DNA of 52,038 nucleotides. It comes from Bacteroidales bacterium (lineage in GTDB: Bacteria; Bacteroidota; Bacteroidia; Bacteroidales; P3). Of the stretch, positions 1-8,038 are shown in pieces (within the stretch, counting starts at the first letter, position 1; every line of letters starts with the position of its first letter). Below the pieces are notes generated by a model, which worked only from the letters and a program-made list of their open reading frames with translations, did no database searches and was not told where the DNA came from. The stretch lies in contig JAFROL010000045.1 of the NCBI GenBank assembly GCA_017429685.1, positions 1 to 52,038 of the forward strand, written 5' to 3'. Position numbers and translations under genes: made by a program.

Positions 1-14
1 TGGCAAAAAGTTCA

Positions 15-44
15 TTGTCAAATGAAAAAATAGTTGTAACTTTG
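15..44 (+). promoter_or_regulatory. Bacteroidota-type promoter, no clear gene behind it
   Basis: TTG at 15-17, a 19-bp spacer and TAACTTTG at 37-44 match the -33/-7 consensus of Bacteroidota. The only ORF just downstream is nine codons long, starting at 59. It may drive a small RNA or be the remains of a lost gene. Confidence 0.5.
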
Positions 45-250
45 CACTCGTAAATCGAATGTCAAAACACGGTTGTCTGGCAGATTAACGGGTTCTGTCT
101 GTTTGGATGACCAAAAAGTGAATAAATAGAACCCACCTTATGTTTATTCTATTTCTTTATTTTATATCATTTTTTTTCTATTTTGGTTTCTAATCATATA
201 TTAAATCTAATATTCAAAGTCTTTCAATCTCGTTGTAAGTGAACAGAGGC

Positions 251-270
251 CAGTGACACGAACGCGCTCG
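251..270 (-). repeat. Dispersed GTTCGTGTCACTG element, copy 1
   Basis: The minus strand reads CGAGCGCGTTCGTGTCACTG, identical over 20 nt to 8018-8037, with close matches at 44121-44142 and 51866-51890. It lies in non-coding DNA upstream of the radical SAM gene. Confidence 0.75.
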
Positions 271-339
271 TTTCATTTTTCACAGGTCACGTGTCACAGA
301 TTACAAAATATTGTCAAGGCTGGTGTCGGGAAAATTTCG

Positions 340-347
340 TATCTTTG
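340..347 (+). promoter_or_regulatory. -7 box of the radical SAM gene
   Basis: TATCTTTG, followed by CA, fits the TAnnTTTG consensus about 50 bp before the ATG at 399. No good -33 TTTG is present at the usual 19-21 bp spacing, so only the -7 element is supported. Confidence 0.55.
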
Positions 348-398
348 CACTTTCATTTACTAATAGGAATGGAATAGCCAACAAACAGCAAACGTCTA

Positions 399-1304
399 AT
401 GCTCAAGATACAAGAAATAGAAGTAAAGTCGGTGATGTCGAAATCGAACTTGCCGGTGGCCGACTTCTCGGTGAACCCCTACGTGGGTTGCCTGCACGCC
501 TGCAAGTACTGCTACGCCTCGTTTATGAAGCGCTTCACGGACCATCCCGAGCCGTGGGGCGAGTTCCTCGACGTAAAGAACTGGCCCGCCATCAAGGACC
601 GCGGGCAGTTCCGCGGCAAGGAGGCTTTCTTCAGTTCCGTCACCGACCCCTACCAGCCCCACGAGGCCAAGTACCAGCGCACCCGCCGCGTGCTGGAGCA
701 GCTGCAGGGCACCGGCATCCGCATCAGCATCTCGACCAAGAGCGACCTCATCCTGCGTGACCTCGACCTGATAAAAAGTTTCCCCGGCTCGCGCGTCAGC
801 TGGAGCATCAACACCCTCGACGAGGAGTTCCGCAAAGAGATGGACCTCGGCGTCAGCATCGAGCGCCGACTGGAGGCAATGCGCCAGTTCTACGAGGCGG
901 GCATCGACACGACCTGCTTTATCTCACCCATCTTTCCGGGCATCACCGACGTCGAGGCCATCATCCGCCGTGCCAAAGGGCAGTGCAATCTCGTCTGGCT
1001 GGAGAACCTCAACCTGCGTGGCGACTATAAAGGGCGCATCCTCAGTTGGGTACACGAACACCATCCTGAGCTGGACACCCTCTACCGCAACATCTACACT
1101 CGCAAGGACCGCACCTACTGGAGCGAGCTCGACGCCGATATGCGCCACTTCTGTGCCGACGAGGGGCTGCGCTATGTCCGCAACGACGACAGCATCCGCG
1201 CCCGTCACGGCGAACCGCCCGTGGTAGTCAACTACTTCTATCACGAAGAGATCATCCCTTCGGCCCGCAAAGAGCAGCTGCGCCAAACGCGAACCTGCTG
1301 CTGA
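399..1304 (+). CDS. Radical SAM protein, SPL-like / mobile-pair-B-like
   Basis: 301 aa. A radical SAM iron-sulfur cluster motif CX3CX2C (Cys31, Cys35, Cys38) sits in GCLHACKYCY, preceded by KSNLPVADFSVNPYVGC. Such an N-terminus is typical of spore photoproduct lyase-like radical SAM proteins and, from memory, of those labelled 'radical SAM mobile pair protein B'. The family cleaves S-adenosylmethionine to make a deoxyadenosyl radical; the substrate here is unknown. The protein ends in a Cys-Cys pair. No partner radical SAM gene (pair protein A) is adjacent: upstream is non-coding and downstream is a flavodoxin-like protein, which could supply electrons. The ATG at 399 is chosen because it follows the promoter and keeps the conserved N-terminus. 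Confidence 0.85.
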   Translation: MLKIQEIEVKSVMSKSNLPVADFSVNPYVGCLHACKYCYASFMKRFTDHPEPWGEFLDVKNWPAIKDRGQFRGKEAFFSSVTDPYQPHEAKYQRTRRVLEQLQGTGIRISISTKSDLILRDLDLIKSFPGSRVSWSINTLDEEFRKEMDLGVSIERRLEAMRQFYEAGIDTTCFISPIFPGITDVEAIIRRAKGQCNLVWLENLNLRGDYKGRILSWVHEHHPELDTLYRNIYTRKDRTYWSELDADMRHFCADEGLRYVRNDDSIRARHGEPPVVVNYFYHEEIIPSARKEQLRQTRTCC

Positions 1305-1397
1305 CTTTGTACGAAAAAACTTTAACCATAACTTCAGATACGGAACTGTTTTTGGGGTTACTGTTTGAAAATGACTAAATGATTAAATATTATCATA

Positions 1398-2042
1398 ATG
1401 AAGAAAATAATCATCATTGACGGAGGTCCGCGCAAGAACTTCAATACGGCCTCGATGCTGCAGAGTTTTGCCGAGGGTGCTGCCTCGGTGAGCGACCAGA
1501 TTGAAGTGAAAACAGTGCGCCTCTACGGCCTCGACTACAAAGGCTGCATCTCGTGCCTGGCCTGCAAGCTCAAGGACAAGGCCTCGAACGTTTGCAAATT
1601 CAAGGATGCGCTAACGCCTGTGCTTGAGGATGTTGCTACGGCCGACGGACTGGTGCTGGGCTCGCCCAACTACTTCGGCGAGGTGACGGGCCAGATGCGT
1701 GCATTCCTCGAACGTCTGGCGTTCCCGTGGCTCTCGTACAACGACTACAGCATCACCGCACCGAAGCGGATGCCCGTGGTGCTGGTCGAGACGCAGAACG
1801 GCTCGCCGATGGGCAACAACTGCAACGGCTATGGCACTATGGAGGGTCCCATCGCGCGTGCACTTGGCGAACCTGAACGCCTCTTTGCCCACAACACCTA
1901 TCAGGTCAAGGACTACTCGCGCTACGAGCTGGCGGGATTCAGCGAGGAGGCCAAGCGCCGCTACCGCGACGAGCATTGGCAGAACGACCTGCAACAGGCC
2001 CGCGATGCCGGCCGCCGTATGGCGGAGACAATTTTGAAATAA
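1398..2042 (+). CDS. Flavodoxin-like NAD(P)H-dependent FMN oxidoreductase
   Basis: 214 aa with a flavodoxin fold: strand IIIIDGG, then a phosphate-binding loop PRKNFNTASM at about residues 11-20 for FMN, and a second FMN loop GSPNYFGEVTGQM at about 88-100. Cysteines 50, 53, 56 and 66 (CISCLACK then C) resemble the compact cysteine cluster of iron-sulfur flavoproteins, which bind a 4Fe-4S cluster. It probably acts as a cytosolic electron carrier or quinone/nitro reductase. It lies 93 bp after the radical SAM gene and 10 bp before the carbonic anhydrase, suggesting co-transcription with the latter. Confidence 0.85.
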   Translation: MKKIIIIDGGPRKNFNTASMLQSFAEGAASVSDQIEVKTVRLYGLDYKGCISCLACKLKDKASNVCKFKDALTPVLEDVATADGLVLGSPNYFGEVTGQMRAFLERLAFPWLSYNDYSITAPKRMPVVLVETQNGSPMGNNCNGYGTMEGPIARALGEPERLFAHNTYQVKDYSRYELAGFSEEAKRRYRDEHWQNDLQQARDAGRRMAETILK

Positions 2043-2052
2043 ACAGTTATTT

Positions 2053-2595
2053 ATGATAGACCAAATCCTCGAATACAACAGGCGGTTCGTGGCCGAGAAG
2101 GGCTACGAGCGCTTCATCACCGACAAGTACCCCGACAAGAAACTCGCCGTGTTGTCCTGTATGGACACGCGCCTCACCGAGCTGCTGCCTGCCGCTCTGG
2201 GGCTGCGCAACGGCGATGCCAAGATTATCAAGAATGCCGGCGGACTGATCATAACCCCCTTCGATTCTGCCATCCGAAGCCTCATTGTCGCCATCTATGA
2301 GCTTGGCGTTGACAGTATTATGGTGGTGGCACACTCGCACTGCGGCGCCTGCCATATGAGCTACGACCACTTTCACGACCAGATGCTGGCTCGCGGCGTC
2401 ACCGACCAGACCCTTGACACCATCCGCAAGTGCGGCATCGACCTCAACCACTGGCTCGAGGGCTTCCGCGACACGGAAGAGAGCGTGCGCCGCACGGTGG
2501 AGATAATTCGTACGCATCCGCTTGTGCCCAAGGATGTTACCATTCGCGGCTTTATCATCGACAGCGAAACCGGTGCCTTGGAGGAGGTGCGGTGA
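2053..2595 (+). CDS. Beta-carbonic anhydrase
   Basis: 180 aa, short for the family but complete. Zinc ligands are visible: Cys36 in SCMDTR (with the Asp38/Arg40 dyad) and His94/Cys97 in HSHCGAC. It interconverts CO2 and bicarbonate in the cytosol. The start ATG lies 10 bp after the flavodoxin-like gene. The stop codon runs almost directly into the 7-bp purine repeat array (2604-2729), with only eight bases between. Confidence 0.93.
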   Translation: MIDQILEYNRRFVAEKGYERFITDKYPDKKLAVLSCMDTRLTELLPAALGLRNGDAKIIKNAGGLIITPFDSAIRSLIVAIYELGVDSIMVVAHSHCGACHMSYDHFHDQMLARGVTDQTLDTIRKCGIDLNHWLEGFRDTEESVRRTVEIIRTHPLVPKDVTIRGFIIDSETGALEEVR

Positions 2596-2603
2596 AGGGA
2601 AAG

Positions 2604-2730
<127 letters not shown>

Positions 2731-2769
2731 TGGTCTGTGGATGATAGCCTAAGGATAATTCGTATCGTC

Positions 2770-2899
2770 CCTTTAACTTCCCTTTAACTTCCCTTAACTT
2801 CCTTATTAACTTCCCATTAACTTCCCGTTAACTTCCCGTTAACTTCCTTATTAACTTCCCATTAACTTCCCGTTAACTTCCTTATTAACTTCCCTTTAA
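2770..2899 (+). repeat. TTAACTTCCC 11-mer leader array
   Basis: About a dozen units of roughly 11 bp (TTAACTTCCCA, TTAACTTCCCG, or TTAACTTCCTTA variants) end about 20 bp before the ATG of the pyridoxamine-oxidase-like gene. With the heptamer array it fills the whole 323-bp gap 2596-2918. The same unit, again in the sense orientation, lies before the flavin reductase gene at 4241-4286. Confidence 0.9.
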
Positions 2900-2918
2900 C
2901 ATCAAAATTCTTTCAACA

Positions 2919-3407
2919 ATGAACGACAACACCTTTGACTTTCGTCCGATGCGACGGTTCAAGCAGCAGATGAGCGACGGGGAGTGCGTCGGGCTCCTCG
3001 AAAAGGCTCCGCGTGGCATCCTCGCCGTGATGGGCGACGGCGGCTACCCCTACACCGTGCCGCTCGACTTTCTCTATGCCGACGGCCACATCTATTTCCA
3101 TTGTGCCCGCGAGGGACACAAGCTCGACGCCATCCGTGCGTGCAACAAAGTGTCGTTCTGTGTGTTGAGCGAGGGCGTCAGAGAGCCCGACAGCTGGTGG
3201 TACCACTTCGATAGCGTCGTCTGCTTCGGCCGCATCGCCATTGTCGACGACCCACAGCGCACCGATGCCCTGCTGCGGCAAATCGGTGCCAAGTATTTCC
3301 CGCAAGGCTATGACCTTGAGGACGATATGCGGAAGAATGCGCCGCGTGCCTACGTGCTCGACTTGCAGATAGAGCACCTCAGTGGCAAGCGTGTGCGTGA
3401 GAAATAG
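2919..3407 (+). CDS. Pyridoxamine 5'-phosphate oxidase family protein (Nim-like)
   Basis: 162 aa. The sequence fits the FMN-binding split-barrel family that includes NimA nitroimidazole reductases and 'flavin-nucleotide-binding' proteins: an N-terminal MRRFKQQMSD helix, a first barrel strand GILAVMGDGGYPYTVPLDF, IYFHCAREGHKLDAI for the phosphate site, and a C-terminal GKRV segment. Proteins of this family reduce nitro compounds or bind FMN or haem; the exact substrate cannot be read from sequence. The start ATG at 2919 follows the 11-mer leader array. Confidence 0.85.
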   Translation: MNDNTFDFRPMRRFKQQMSDGECVGLLEKAPRGILAVMGDGGYPYTVPLDFLYADGHIYFHCAREGHKLDAIRACNKVSFCVLSEGVREPDSWWYHFDSVVCFGRIAIVDDPQRTDALLRQIGAKYFPQGYDLEDDMRKNAPRAYVLDLQIEHLSGKRVREK

Positions 3408-3515
3408 CCTCAAATACTGAAGCTTACAATATTTTAGACAATATCGCGGAGTCGCCGCGACGGATGCCTCGCTTCTCGTTGCCGTCGGGGCTGCCTTTTG
3501 GCATACCGTTTTAAT

Positions 3516-3568
3516 GCAGTTCTTATATCGTTCTTATATTCGCAATATAAGAACGATATAAGAACTGC
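3516..3568. repeat. Perfect 25-bp palindrome, copy 1
   Basis: Left arm 3516-3540 and right arm 3544-3568 are exact reverse complements with a 3-nt loop (CGC). It begins GCAGTTCTTATATCGTTCTT. A near-identical palindrome occurs at 39920-39976. It is intergenic, between two convergent flavin-protein genes, and lacks a T-run, so it is not a typical terminator. Confidence 0.95.
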
Positions 3569-3582
3569 GTGCGAAAGGTGTG

Positions 3583-3614
3583 AAAAAAGGCGAAGCCTGT
3601 GTGGCAGGCTTCGC
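3583..3614 (-). terminator. Intrinsic terminator of the flavin reductase gene
   Basis: Stem GCGAAGCCTG (3590-3599) pairs with CAGGCTTCGC (3605-3614) around a 5-nt loop. On the minus strand the stem is followed by CTTTTTT, as expected for a terminator after the gene that stops at 3651. Confidence 0.8.
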
Positions 3615-3650
3615 TTGTAGTCGTGGTGCTGAAAAAAGTGGGGTAGCCTT

Positions 3651-4220
3651 TTATTTGGCCAGTTTCATTCCGTCTTTGAAAGCTTCGCCGACGCGCTGAG
3701 CGACAAGGTAGTAGCCGTGGGTGTAGGGGTCGAAGGCGATGGCGTGGAGAGCTTCGATGTCGAGCTGCCCGTTGGCTGTCAGCTTGTCGCTTTCGGCCAG
3801 CACGTTAACCACGCGGCCAATGACGCCGATACCGGTGTCGCCGCTCTGGTATTCAATGAATTCGCATTCGATGGCGATGGGCAGTTCGTTGATTATGGGA
3901 GCGTCGATGCTTTTGGAATGTTCAGCTGTAAGGCCCGATTTGTCGAATTTGTCGGCTTGTTTGTGTCCCGACACTACGCCGAACCAGTCGGCCTCTGTCA
4001 CGTGTGCGGCATCGGCAATGTGTACTGTGAAGGCCTTGCGGCGTTTGATGTTTTCTACGGTTTTGTGTGTTTCGGTGAGGTTGAGAGCGACGCGGTTGCG
4101 GTCGAGCATAGTGCCCCAGGCTGCGTTCATCACGTCGACGGTGCCATCTTCGTTGTAGGTGGCCACCAGGAGTACGGGCATCGGGAAGATGGCCTCGGTA
4201 GTTTTGATTGGCTGTTTCAT
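3651..4220 (-). CDS. Flavin reductase family protein (FMN-binding split barrel)
   Basis: 189 aa. The N-terminus PMPVLLVATYNEDGTVDVMNAAW followed by RVALNLTETHKTVENIKR is characteristic of flavin reductase-like proteins that bind FMN and reduce it, or small electron acceptors, with NAD(P)H. YLVAQRVGEAFKDG closes the fold. It is convergent with the Nim-like gene and shares with it the unusual TTAACTTCCC leader repeats just before the start codon (4241-4286). The start CAT at 4218-4220 gives the full conserved N-terminus. Confidence 0.88.
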   Translation of the reverse strand: MKQPIKTTEAIFPMPVLLVATYNEDGTVDVMNAAWGTMLDRNRVALNLTETHKTVENIKRRKAFTVHIADAAHVTEADWFGVVSGHKQADKFDKSGLTAEHSKSIDAPIINELPIAIECEFIEYQSGDTGIGVIGRVVNVLAESDKLTANGQLDIEALHAIAFDPYTHGYYLVAQRVGEAFKDGMKLAK

Positions 4221-4240
4221 ATTGATAAATATTGTTAAAA

Positions 4241-4286
4241 AGGGAATTTAAAAGGGAAGTTAAGGGAAGTTAAAAGGGAAGTTAAT
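4241..4286 (-). repeat. TTAACTTCCC leader repeats of the flavin reductase gene
   Basis: The minus strand carries four TTAACTTCCC-like units within 20-65 bp upstream of the start codon, in the same sense orientation as in 2770-2899. Confidence 0.85.
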
Positions 4287-4309
4287 GGACAATACGAATT
4301 ATCTTTCCG

Positions 4310-4345
4310 ATTTTCGCTTTCCGTTTTCTGCTTTCAATTTTTTTT
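4310..4345 (-). repeat. Degenerate purine heptamer repeat downstream of the OmpA gene
   Basis: The minus strand reads GAAAGCAGAAAACGGAAAGC, four to five degenerate CGGAAAR units, just after the stop of the OmpA/propeller gene. It is purine-rich on the sense strand, as in the other copies. Confidence 0.7.
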
Positions 4346-4365
4346 CTGGTCACTATTTGCTGTTG

Positions 4366-6654
4366 TTATTTTTCCAGGGTGTATTCGAGGAACATTGTCT
4401 GGGTAATCTGTTCGCCGGCGACACGGAGTGTCAGTGGGAGGAAGGAGCTGACGGTGGGTTCGGCTTTGCGGTTGTCCATACGAAGGTAGATGACTAGTTC
4501 GCGTCCGGGGGTGAGTTTGCTGTAGCCGACGACTTTGACGTCGGGCGAGCCGACGCTGATGAAGTCGAGGGTGGTTTCGGTGAGTGCGGTGTGGTTGAGA
4601 TGGACCTGGATGTCGGCGTATTCGCCTGTGAAGTAGGTGCCTATGTGCATAGCTCGTGTTGGGAGGTGTAGGCAGCTGATGAGGCTGCTGTCGTCCTCGA
4701 GATATTGGTAGTCGAGGATTTCGATTCTACGTTCGCGTGCTGCCTCGACGCTGTAGACGGACTTGTTGGTCTGGCTGCGGTCGTTGCTGACGTTTTTGTC
4801 GGCGTGTGTGCTGCCGTAGGCCACTTCGCGGATTTGGAGCGAGCCGCCGCCGGTGCCCATATATTTGGTAAGGATGCCTTTATTGTATTCCATTATCTGG
4901 TTTACGATGCTGGCGATGCGTCGTTTGGAAATGAGTTCGTTGTACTGAGATGTGTGGATTGGGCTGGCATAGCCCTCCACGGTCATCGAGATGCGGTGTC
5001 CGGCCTTGAGGTCGTCGAGGAGTAGGTTGAGGAACTGCTCGAAGCGTTCGCAGTTGTATTGGACGTCGTAGTCGAAGAAGTAGTCGATGGCGTTGCAGAT
5101 GGAGTCGTAGATGACGTTGCCTGCGGCGAGGGTGTGTGCTTTTTTGTATTCGTCGCGCATAAACATATAGCGGTTGTAGGTCTGGAAGTAGTTGGTGCGC
5201 GTGGTTGCGAGTTTGGACTTGGGGTCGGGCTGGTCGTTGTGGAAATAGAGCTTGATGGGGAGGAGAGTGTGGACGGTGCTTTTCATAGCCACGGGAGCGG
5301 GCTGTTCGACTTTGCGGCGTTTTGGTGCTCGTTTGGTCAGCTGCCAGCTGTAGATGTCGTTGCAGCAGGTGTTGCCGTTGATGAAGAAAGAGCCGCTTCG
5401 GTTGGAGGTGAGGAATCCGGAGCGCGAGTCGCTGGCGGCGCTGAAATAGAGGTCGTTGGCGGGGCTGTTGAGCGAGCTGCCGAGGTTTTGCGGTTCCTGC
5501 CAGCTGTCGCGCGAGCCTTGTGAGGAGAAGACGTCGTAGCCTCCGAACCCGAGATGCCAGTCGGAGGAGAAGTAGAGACGGCCAGTGTTGTTGTCGTAGA
5601 AGGGTGTTATCTCGTTGCCGGCGGAGTTGACGGGAGTGCCGAGGTTGACGGGTGGTGATGGTTTTTTGTCGTCGAGGATGGAGTACCAGATGTCGTAGCC
5701 GCCGAGTCCTCCGCTGCGGTCGGAGGCGAAGTAGAGGATGGTGGTGCTGTCGGGTAGGTAGCCTACGGCGGGGTGGGTGTTGTTGGTCCCTTCGAGGTTG
5801 ATGTCGCCAGCCAGTGGTTGCGGTTTCTGCCATTTGCCCTTATTGAAATGGGTGACGTATATTTTGCAGGGTATGTCGGCGAAGCTGTTGTTGTCGCAGA
5901 TGGTGAAGTAGATGTTGTTGTGCAGGGGGTCGATGGCGACGTTGCAGGAATGTTTGTCCTTGGTGTTGAGTCCCCAGGTGTTGGGTGTGCCTTTGGAGAC
6001 TTGTCCTGTGCCGAAGTCGGCTTGGAAGATTTGCATCAGGACGAGGTCGGAGTTGATGGCGTTTTTGGAGCCTGGTTTGGAGAGTTCGCGCATCGAGGAG
6101 TAGAGGAGTATGGAGTCGCCCATCAGGACGGCGCCGGACTCGCTGTATTCGGTGTTGATGTTCTTGCTTTCGTGGTTGACAGAATAGACGTAGGTTGGCT
6201 GTTCGTCGGCGGTCGAGTCCTGAGTGTCGATGACCCACTGGCAGGCGCGTAGTTCCTGTCTGGCCCTTGATTCGAGCTCTTCGTTGTTGGCGGTTCTGAG
6301 ATAGCGCTGGTAGTAGAAGGCGGCGGAATCGGGATGTCCGGACATACGGTACATCAGTGCGAGAAAGTAGTCAGTATGAGGATGGAGGGCTGCTGCTGTC
6401 GACTGCTCGACGATTTTGTAGTAGTGTGCGGCTTTGGCATAGTCGTTGGAAAGTCGGTGTGATTCAGCTATTTTGTATGCGATGTTGGGGTCTGCCGACT
6501 TGCGGTAGGCGGCGCGATAGTGGTCGACGGCGGTCTTGTAGTATCCCAGTCGGAAAGCTTCGTCGGCGGCATCGAGGTCGTTTTGGGCTGTTGCGACGCC
6601 AGATAGCGAGAGGGCGATGAGGAGCAGTGAAAGAAGGGGATAATTATGTTTCAT
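4366..6654 (-). CDS. OmpA family protein with TPR and PD40 propeller (T9SS PorE-like)
   Basis: 762 aa, secreted (signal peptide ending VATAQ). Order: TPR-like helices at about 25-140; a WD40-like/PD40 propeller at about 160-440 with repeats such as ILYFASDRSGGLGGYDIWYS and LYFSSDWHLGFGGYDVF; a linker; an OmpA-like peptidoglycan-binding domain at about 515-645 (DYDVQYN, VEGYASPIHTSQYNELISKRR); then about 100 residues of beta-rich sequence. The first three parts match PorE-type proteins of the type IX secretion apparatus, which anchor it to peptidoglycan. It lies 286 bp downstream of a PorP/SprF gene, the usual partner. The extra domain after OmpA is unusual for PorE. Confidence 0.85.
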   Translation of the reverse strand: MKHNYPLLSLLLIALSLSGVATAQNDLDAADEAFRLGYYKTAVDHYRAAYRKSADPNIAYKIAESHRLSNDYAKAAHYYKIVEQSTAAALHPHTDYFLALMYRMSGHPDSAAFYYQRYLRTANNEELESRARQELRACQWVIDTQDSTADEQPTYVYSVNHESKNINTEYSESGAVLMGDSILLYSSMRELSKPGSKNAINSDLVLMQIFQADFGTGQVSKGTPNTWGLNTKDKHSCNVAIDPLHNNIYFTICDNNSFADIPCKIYVTHFNKGKWQKPQPLAGDINLEGTNNTHPAVGYLPDSTTILYFASDRSGGLGGYDIWYSILDDKKPSPPVNLGTPVNSAGNEITPFYDNNTGRLYFSSDWHLGFGGYDVFSSQGSRDSWQEPQNLGSSLNSPANDLYFSAASDSRSGFLTSNRSGSFFINGNTCCNDIYSWQLTKRAPKRRKVEQPAPVAMKSTVHTLLPIKLYFHNDQPDPKSKLATTRTNYFQTYNRYMFMRDEYKKAHTLAAGNVIYDSICNAIDYFFDYDVQYNCERFEQFLNLLLDDLKAGHRISMTVEGYASPIHTSQYNELISKRRIASIVNQIMEYNKGILTKYMGTGGGSLQIREVAYGSTHADKNVSNDRSQTNKSVYSVEAARERRIEILDYQYLEDDSSLISCLHLPTRAMHIGTYFTGEYADIQVHLNHTALTETTLDFISVGSPDVKVVGYSKLTPGRELVIYLRMDNRKAEPTVSSFLPLTLRVAGEQITQTMFLEYTLEK

Positions 6655-6940
6655 TGCGTTGTTGCGTTATTGTGTTATAGGTTTCTAATGTTTGTAATGT
6701 TTTGCAAAAATCGGAAAAAATATTGATGTGAACAAATATTTTATTGAATATGTTGAATGTCAGTTGTTAAGGTGTGGCTGTTTTTTGTTCCGCAGAAAGC
6801 GCGGAAAGGGCAGAAAGGTATGTTTGTTAATTTGTTAATTCGTTAATTTGCTAATTTGTTAATTTGTTAATTCGTTACGGGTCGCTATTATGTTGATATG
6901 AGTGCGTAAGCCACTAACACATTTACGCATTCTTATATTA
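6655..6940 (-). repeat. Repeat-rich leader of the OmpA/PorE-like gene
   Basis: 286 bp without a gene. Directly before the start codon are GTTATTGC-type octamers (6656-6676). Further upstream (about 6828-6880) are seven octamers that read GAATTAAC/AAATTAAC on the sense strand. Octamers of the same unit precede the gene at 39033. I see no promoter match. Confidence 0.8.
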
Positions 6941-7924
6941 TCACATTATGGGACAAGGCATTGCGGTGCGTCGGACGCGGGTGTTTCGGGCAAGGCGGTA
7001 GACAATGGAAATTTCGAAGGCGCCGAGCGAGTGCGATGCCGGGGTGAGCTTGGAGAGGTTGGCGTCGTAGGAGAGTGCGAAGAGGAAGGCGTTGTATTCG
7101 GCTGTCATTTCAACCAATGCGGCGTCGCGCCACCGGTAGTGGATGCCCCAGGAGAAGCTGACTGTGCGGGTAGAGGATTCGGAAAGGTACCACTTGACGT
7201 CGCATCCGACAATCGCTTCGCGGTAGTTGTTCTGCAGGACGGCGGCGACGAGCGGCATCAGGGATATGTCGCCCCAGGCGCGGTATTCGGAACGTGCGTA
7301 GAGAGAGAACTTGCGCTCGATGAAGGTGCTGTCGGTCATCATATATGATATGTCGGGCCGGTTGATGTTGCGTGCTGCGATGCCGGCTTTGAAATAGAGG
7401 TCGTCGTTGGGCTGGTAGAACCAGGCCAGGCCGGCGCCGATGGTGAAGAAAGACTTGCTGTATTGCGCGAAATCGTCGGTGGGGTCTTCGAGAATGATGT
7501 CGGCATTGTTGAATCCGGCCTGTCCGAAGCCCACTTCGGCGGCTGCGGAGATGGAGCTGTTCCTGTTGCGGCCTACGGATTTGAAATAGCTGAGGATGAG
7601 GTTGCCTGCGGTGGTGCCATAGTGCAGCGTTCCGGCGCGGTCGCTGTAGAGTATTGTGCCGAGGCTGAGCCCGTCGCCATAGTAGCGTCGCCGCATCAGG
7701 GAGCATTCGGCTGTTGCGGCGATGGTCTGGAACGCTTTGCTGACGGAGGCCCACTGGTTGCGGTAGATGCCGCCGAATCGTCCCTGCCCGTCGAAGAATC
7801 CTGAATAGGCGGGATTGAAGAGGACGGGGTTGACGTCGATCTGCGAGAAGTGGATGTCCTGTCCCCTGGCGGGAACGAAGACTGTCAGAAGCAGCAGGAT
7901 CGATATGAGGCGACGGGGGGTCAA
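6941..7924 (-). CDS. PorP/SprF family type IX secretion membrane protein
   Basis: 327 aa with signal peptide (ISILLLLTVFVPARG) and the family signature QDIHFSQIDVNPVLFNPAYSG right after cleavage, then amphipathic beta strands of an outer-membrane barrel. PorP/SprF proteins help secrete or anchor T9SS substrates and are usually encoded with a PorE/OmpA protein, as here. The start is probably the TTG at 7924: no ATG occurs in frame between the upstream octamer repeats and the signal peptide. Confidence 0.92.
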   Translation of the reverse strand: MTPRRLISILLLLTVFVPARGQDIHFSQIDVNPVLFNPAYSGFFDGQGRFGGIYRNQWASVSKAFQTIAATAECSLMRRRYYGDGLSLGTILYSDRAGTLHYGTTAGNLILSYFKSVGRNRNSSISAAAEVGFGQAGFNNADIILEDPTDDFAQYSKSFFTIGAGLAWFYQPNDDLYFKAGIAARNINRPDISYMMTDSTFIERKFSLYARSEYRAWGDISLMPLVAAVLQNNYREAIVGCDVKWYLSESSTRTVSFSWGIHYRWRDAALVEMTAEYNAFLFALSYDANLSKLTPASHSLGAFEISIVYRLARNTRVRRTAMPCPIM

Positions 7925-7930
7925 GGGTGT

Positions 7931-7994
7931 GTTATTGCGTTAGTGTGTTATTGCGTTATTGCGTTAGTGTGTTATTGCGTTAGTGTGTTATTGC
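7931..7994 (-). repeat. Octamer array upstream of the PorP/SprF gene
   Basis: Eight in-phase octamers GTTATTGC or GTTAGTGT on the plus strand, i.e. GCAATAAC/ACACTAAC in the mRNA sense of the porP leader, ending seven bases from the TTG start. Confidence 0.95.
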
Positions 7995-8017
7995 GTTGTG
8001 AATTGTGACTTGTGAAG

Positions 8018-8037
8018 CGAGCGCGTTCGTGTCACTG
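8018..8037 (+). repeat. Dispersed GTTCGTGTCACTG element, copy 2
   Basis: CGAGCGCGTTCGTGTCACTG, an exact 20-nt match to the minus strand at 251-270. Extended by GTCACC, it overlaps the tsaD stop codon at 8039-8041. Confidence 0.9.
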
Positions 8038-8038
8038 G

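Larger units (their letters stand above)
45..398. other. Intergenic region before the radical SAM gene
   Basis: AT-rich sequence with no convincing coding frame. It contains a copy of the dispersed CAGTGACACGAACGCGCTCG element (251-270), followed by a GTCACGTGTCACAG stretch, and a -7-like box TATCTTTG at 340-347 directly upstream of the radical SAM gene. I see no tRNA or terminator. Confidence 0.5.
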
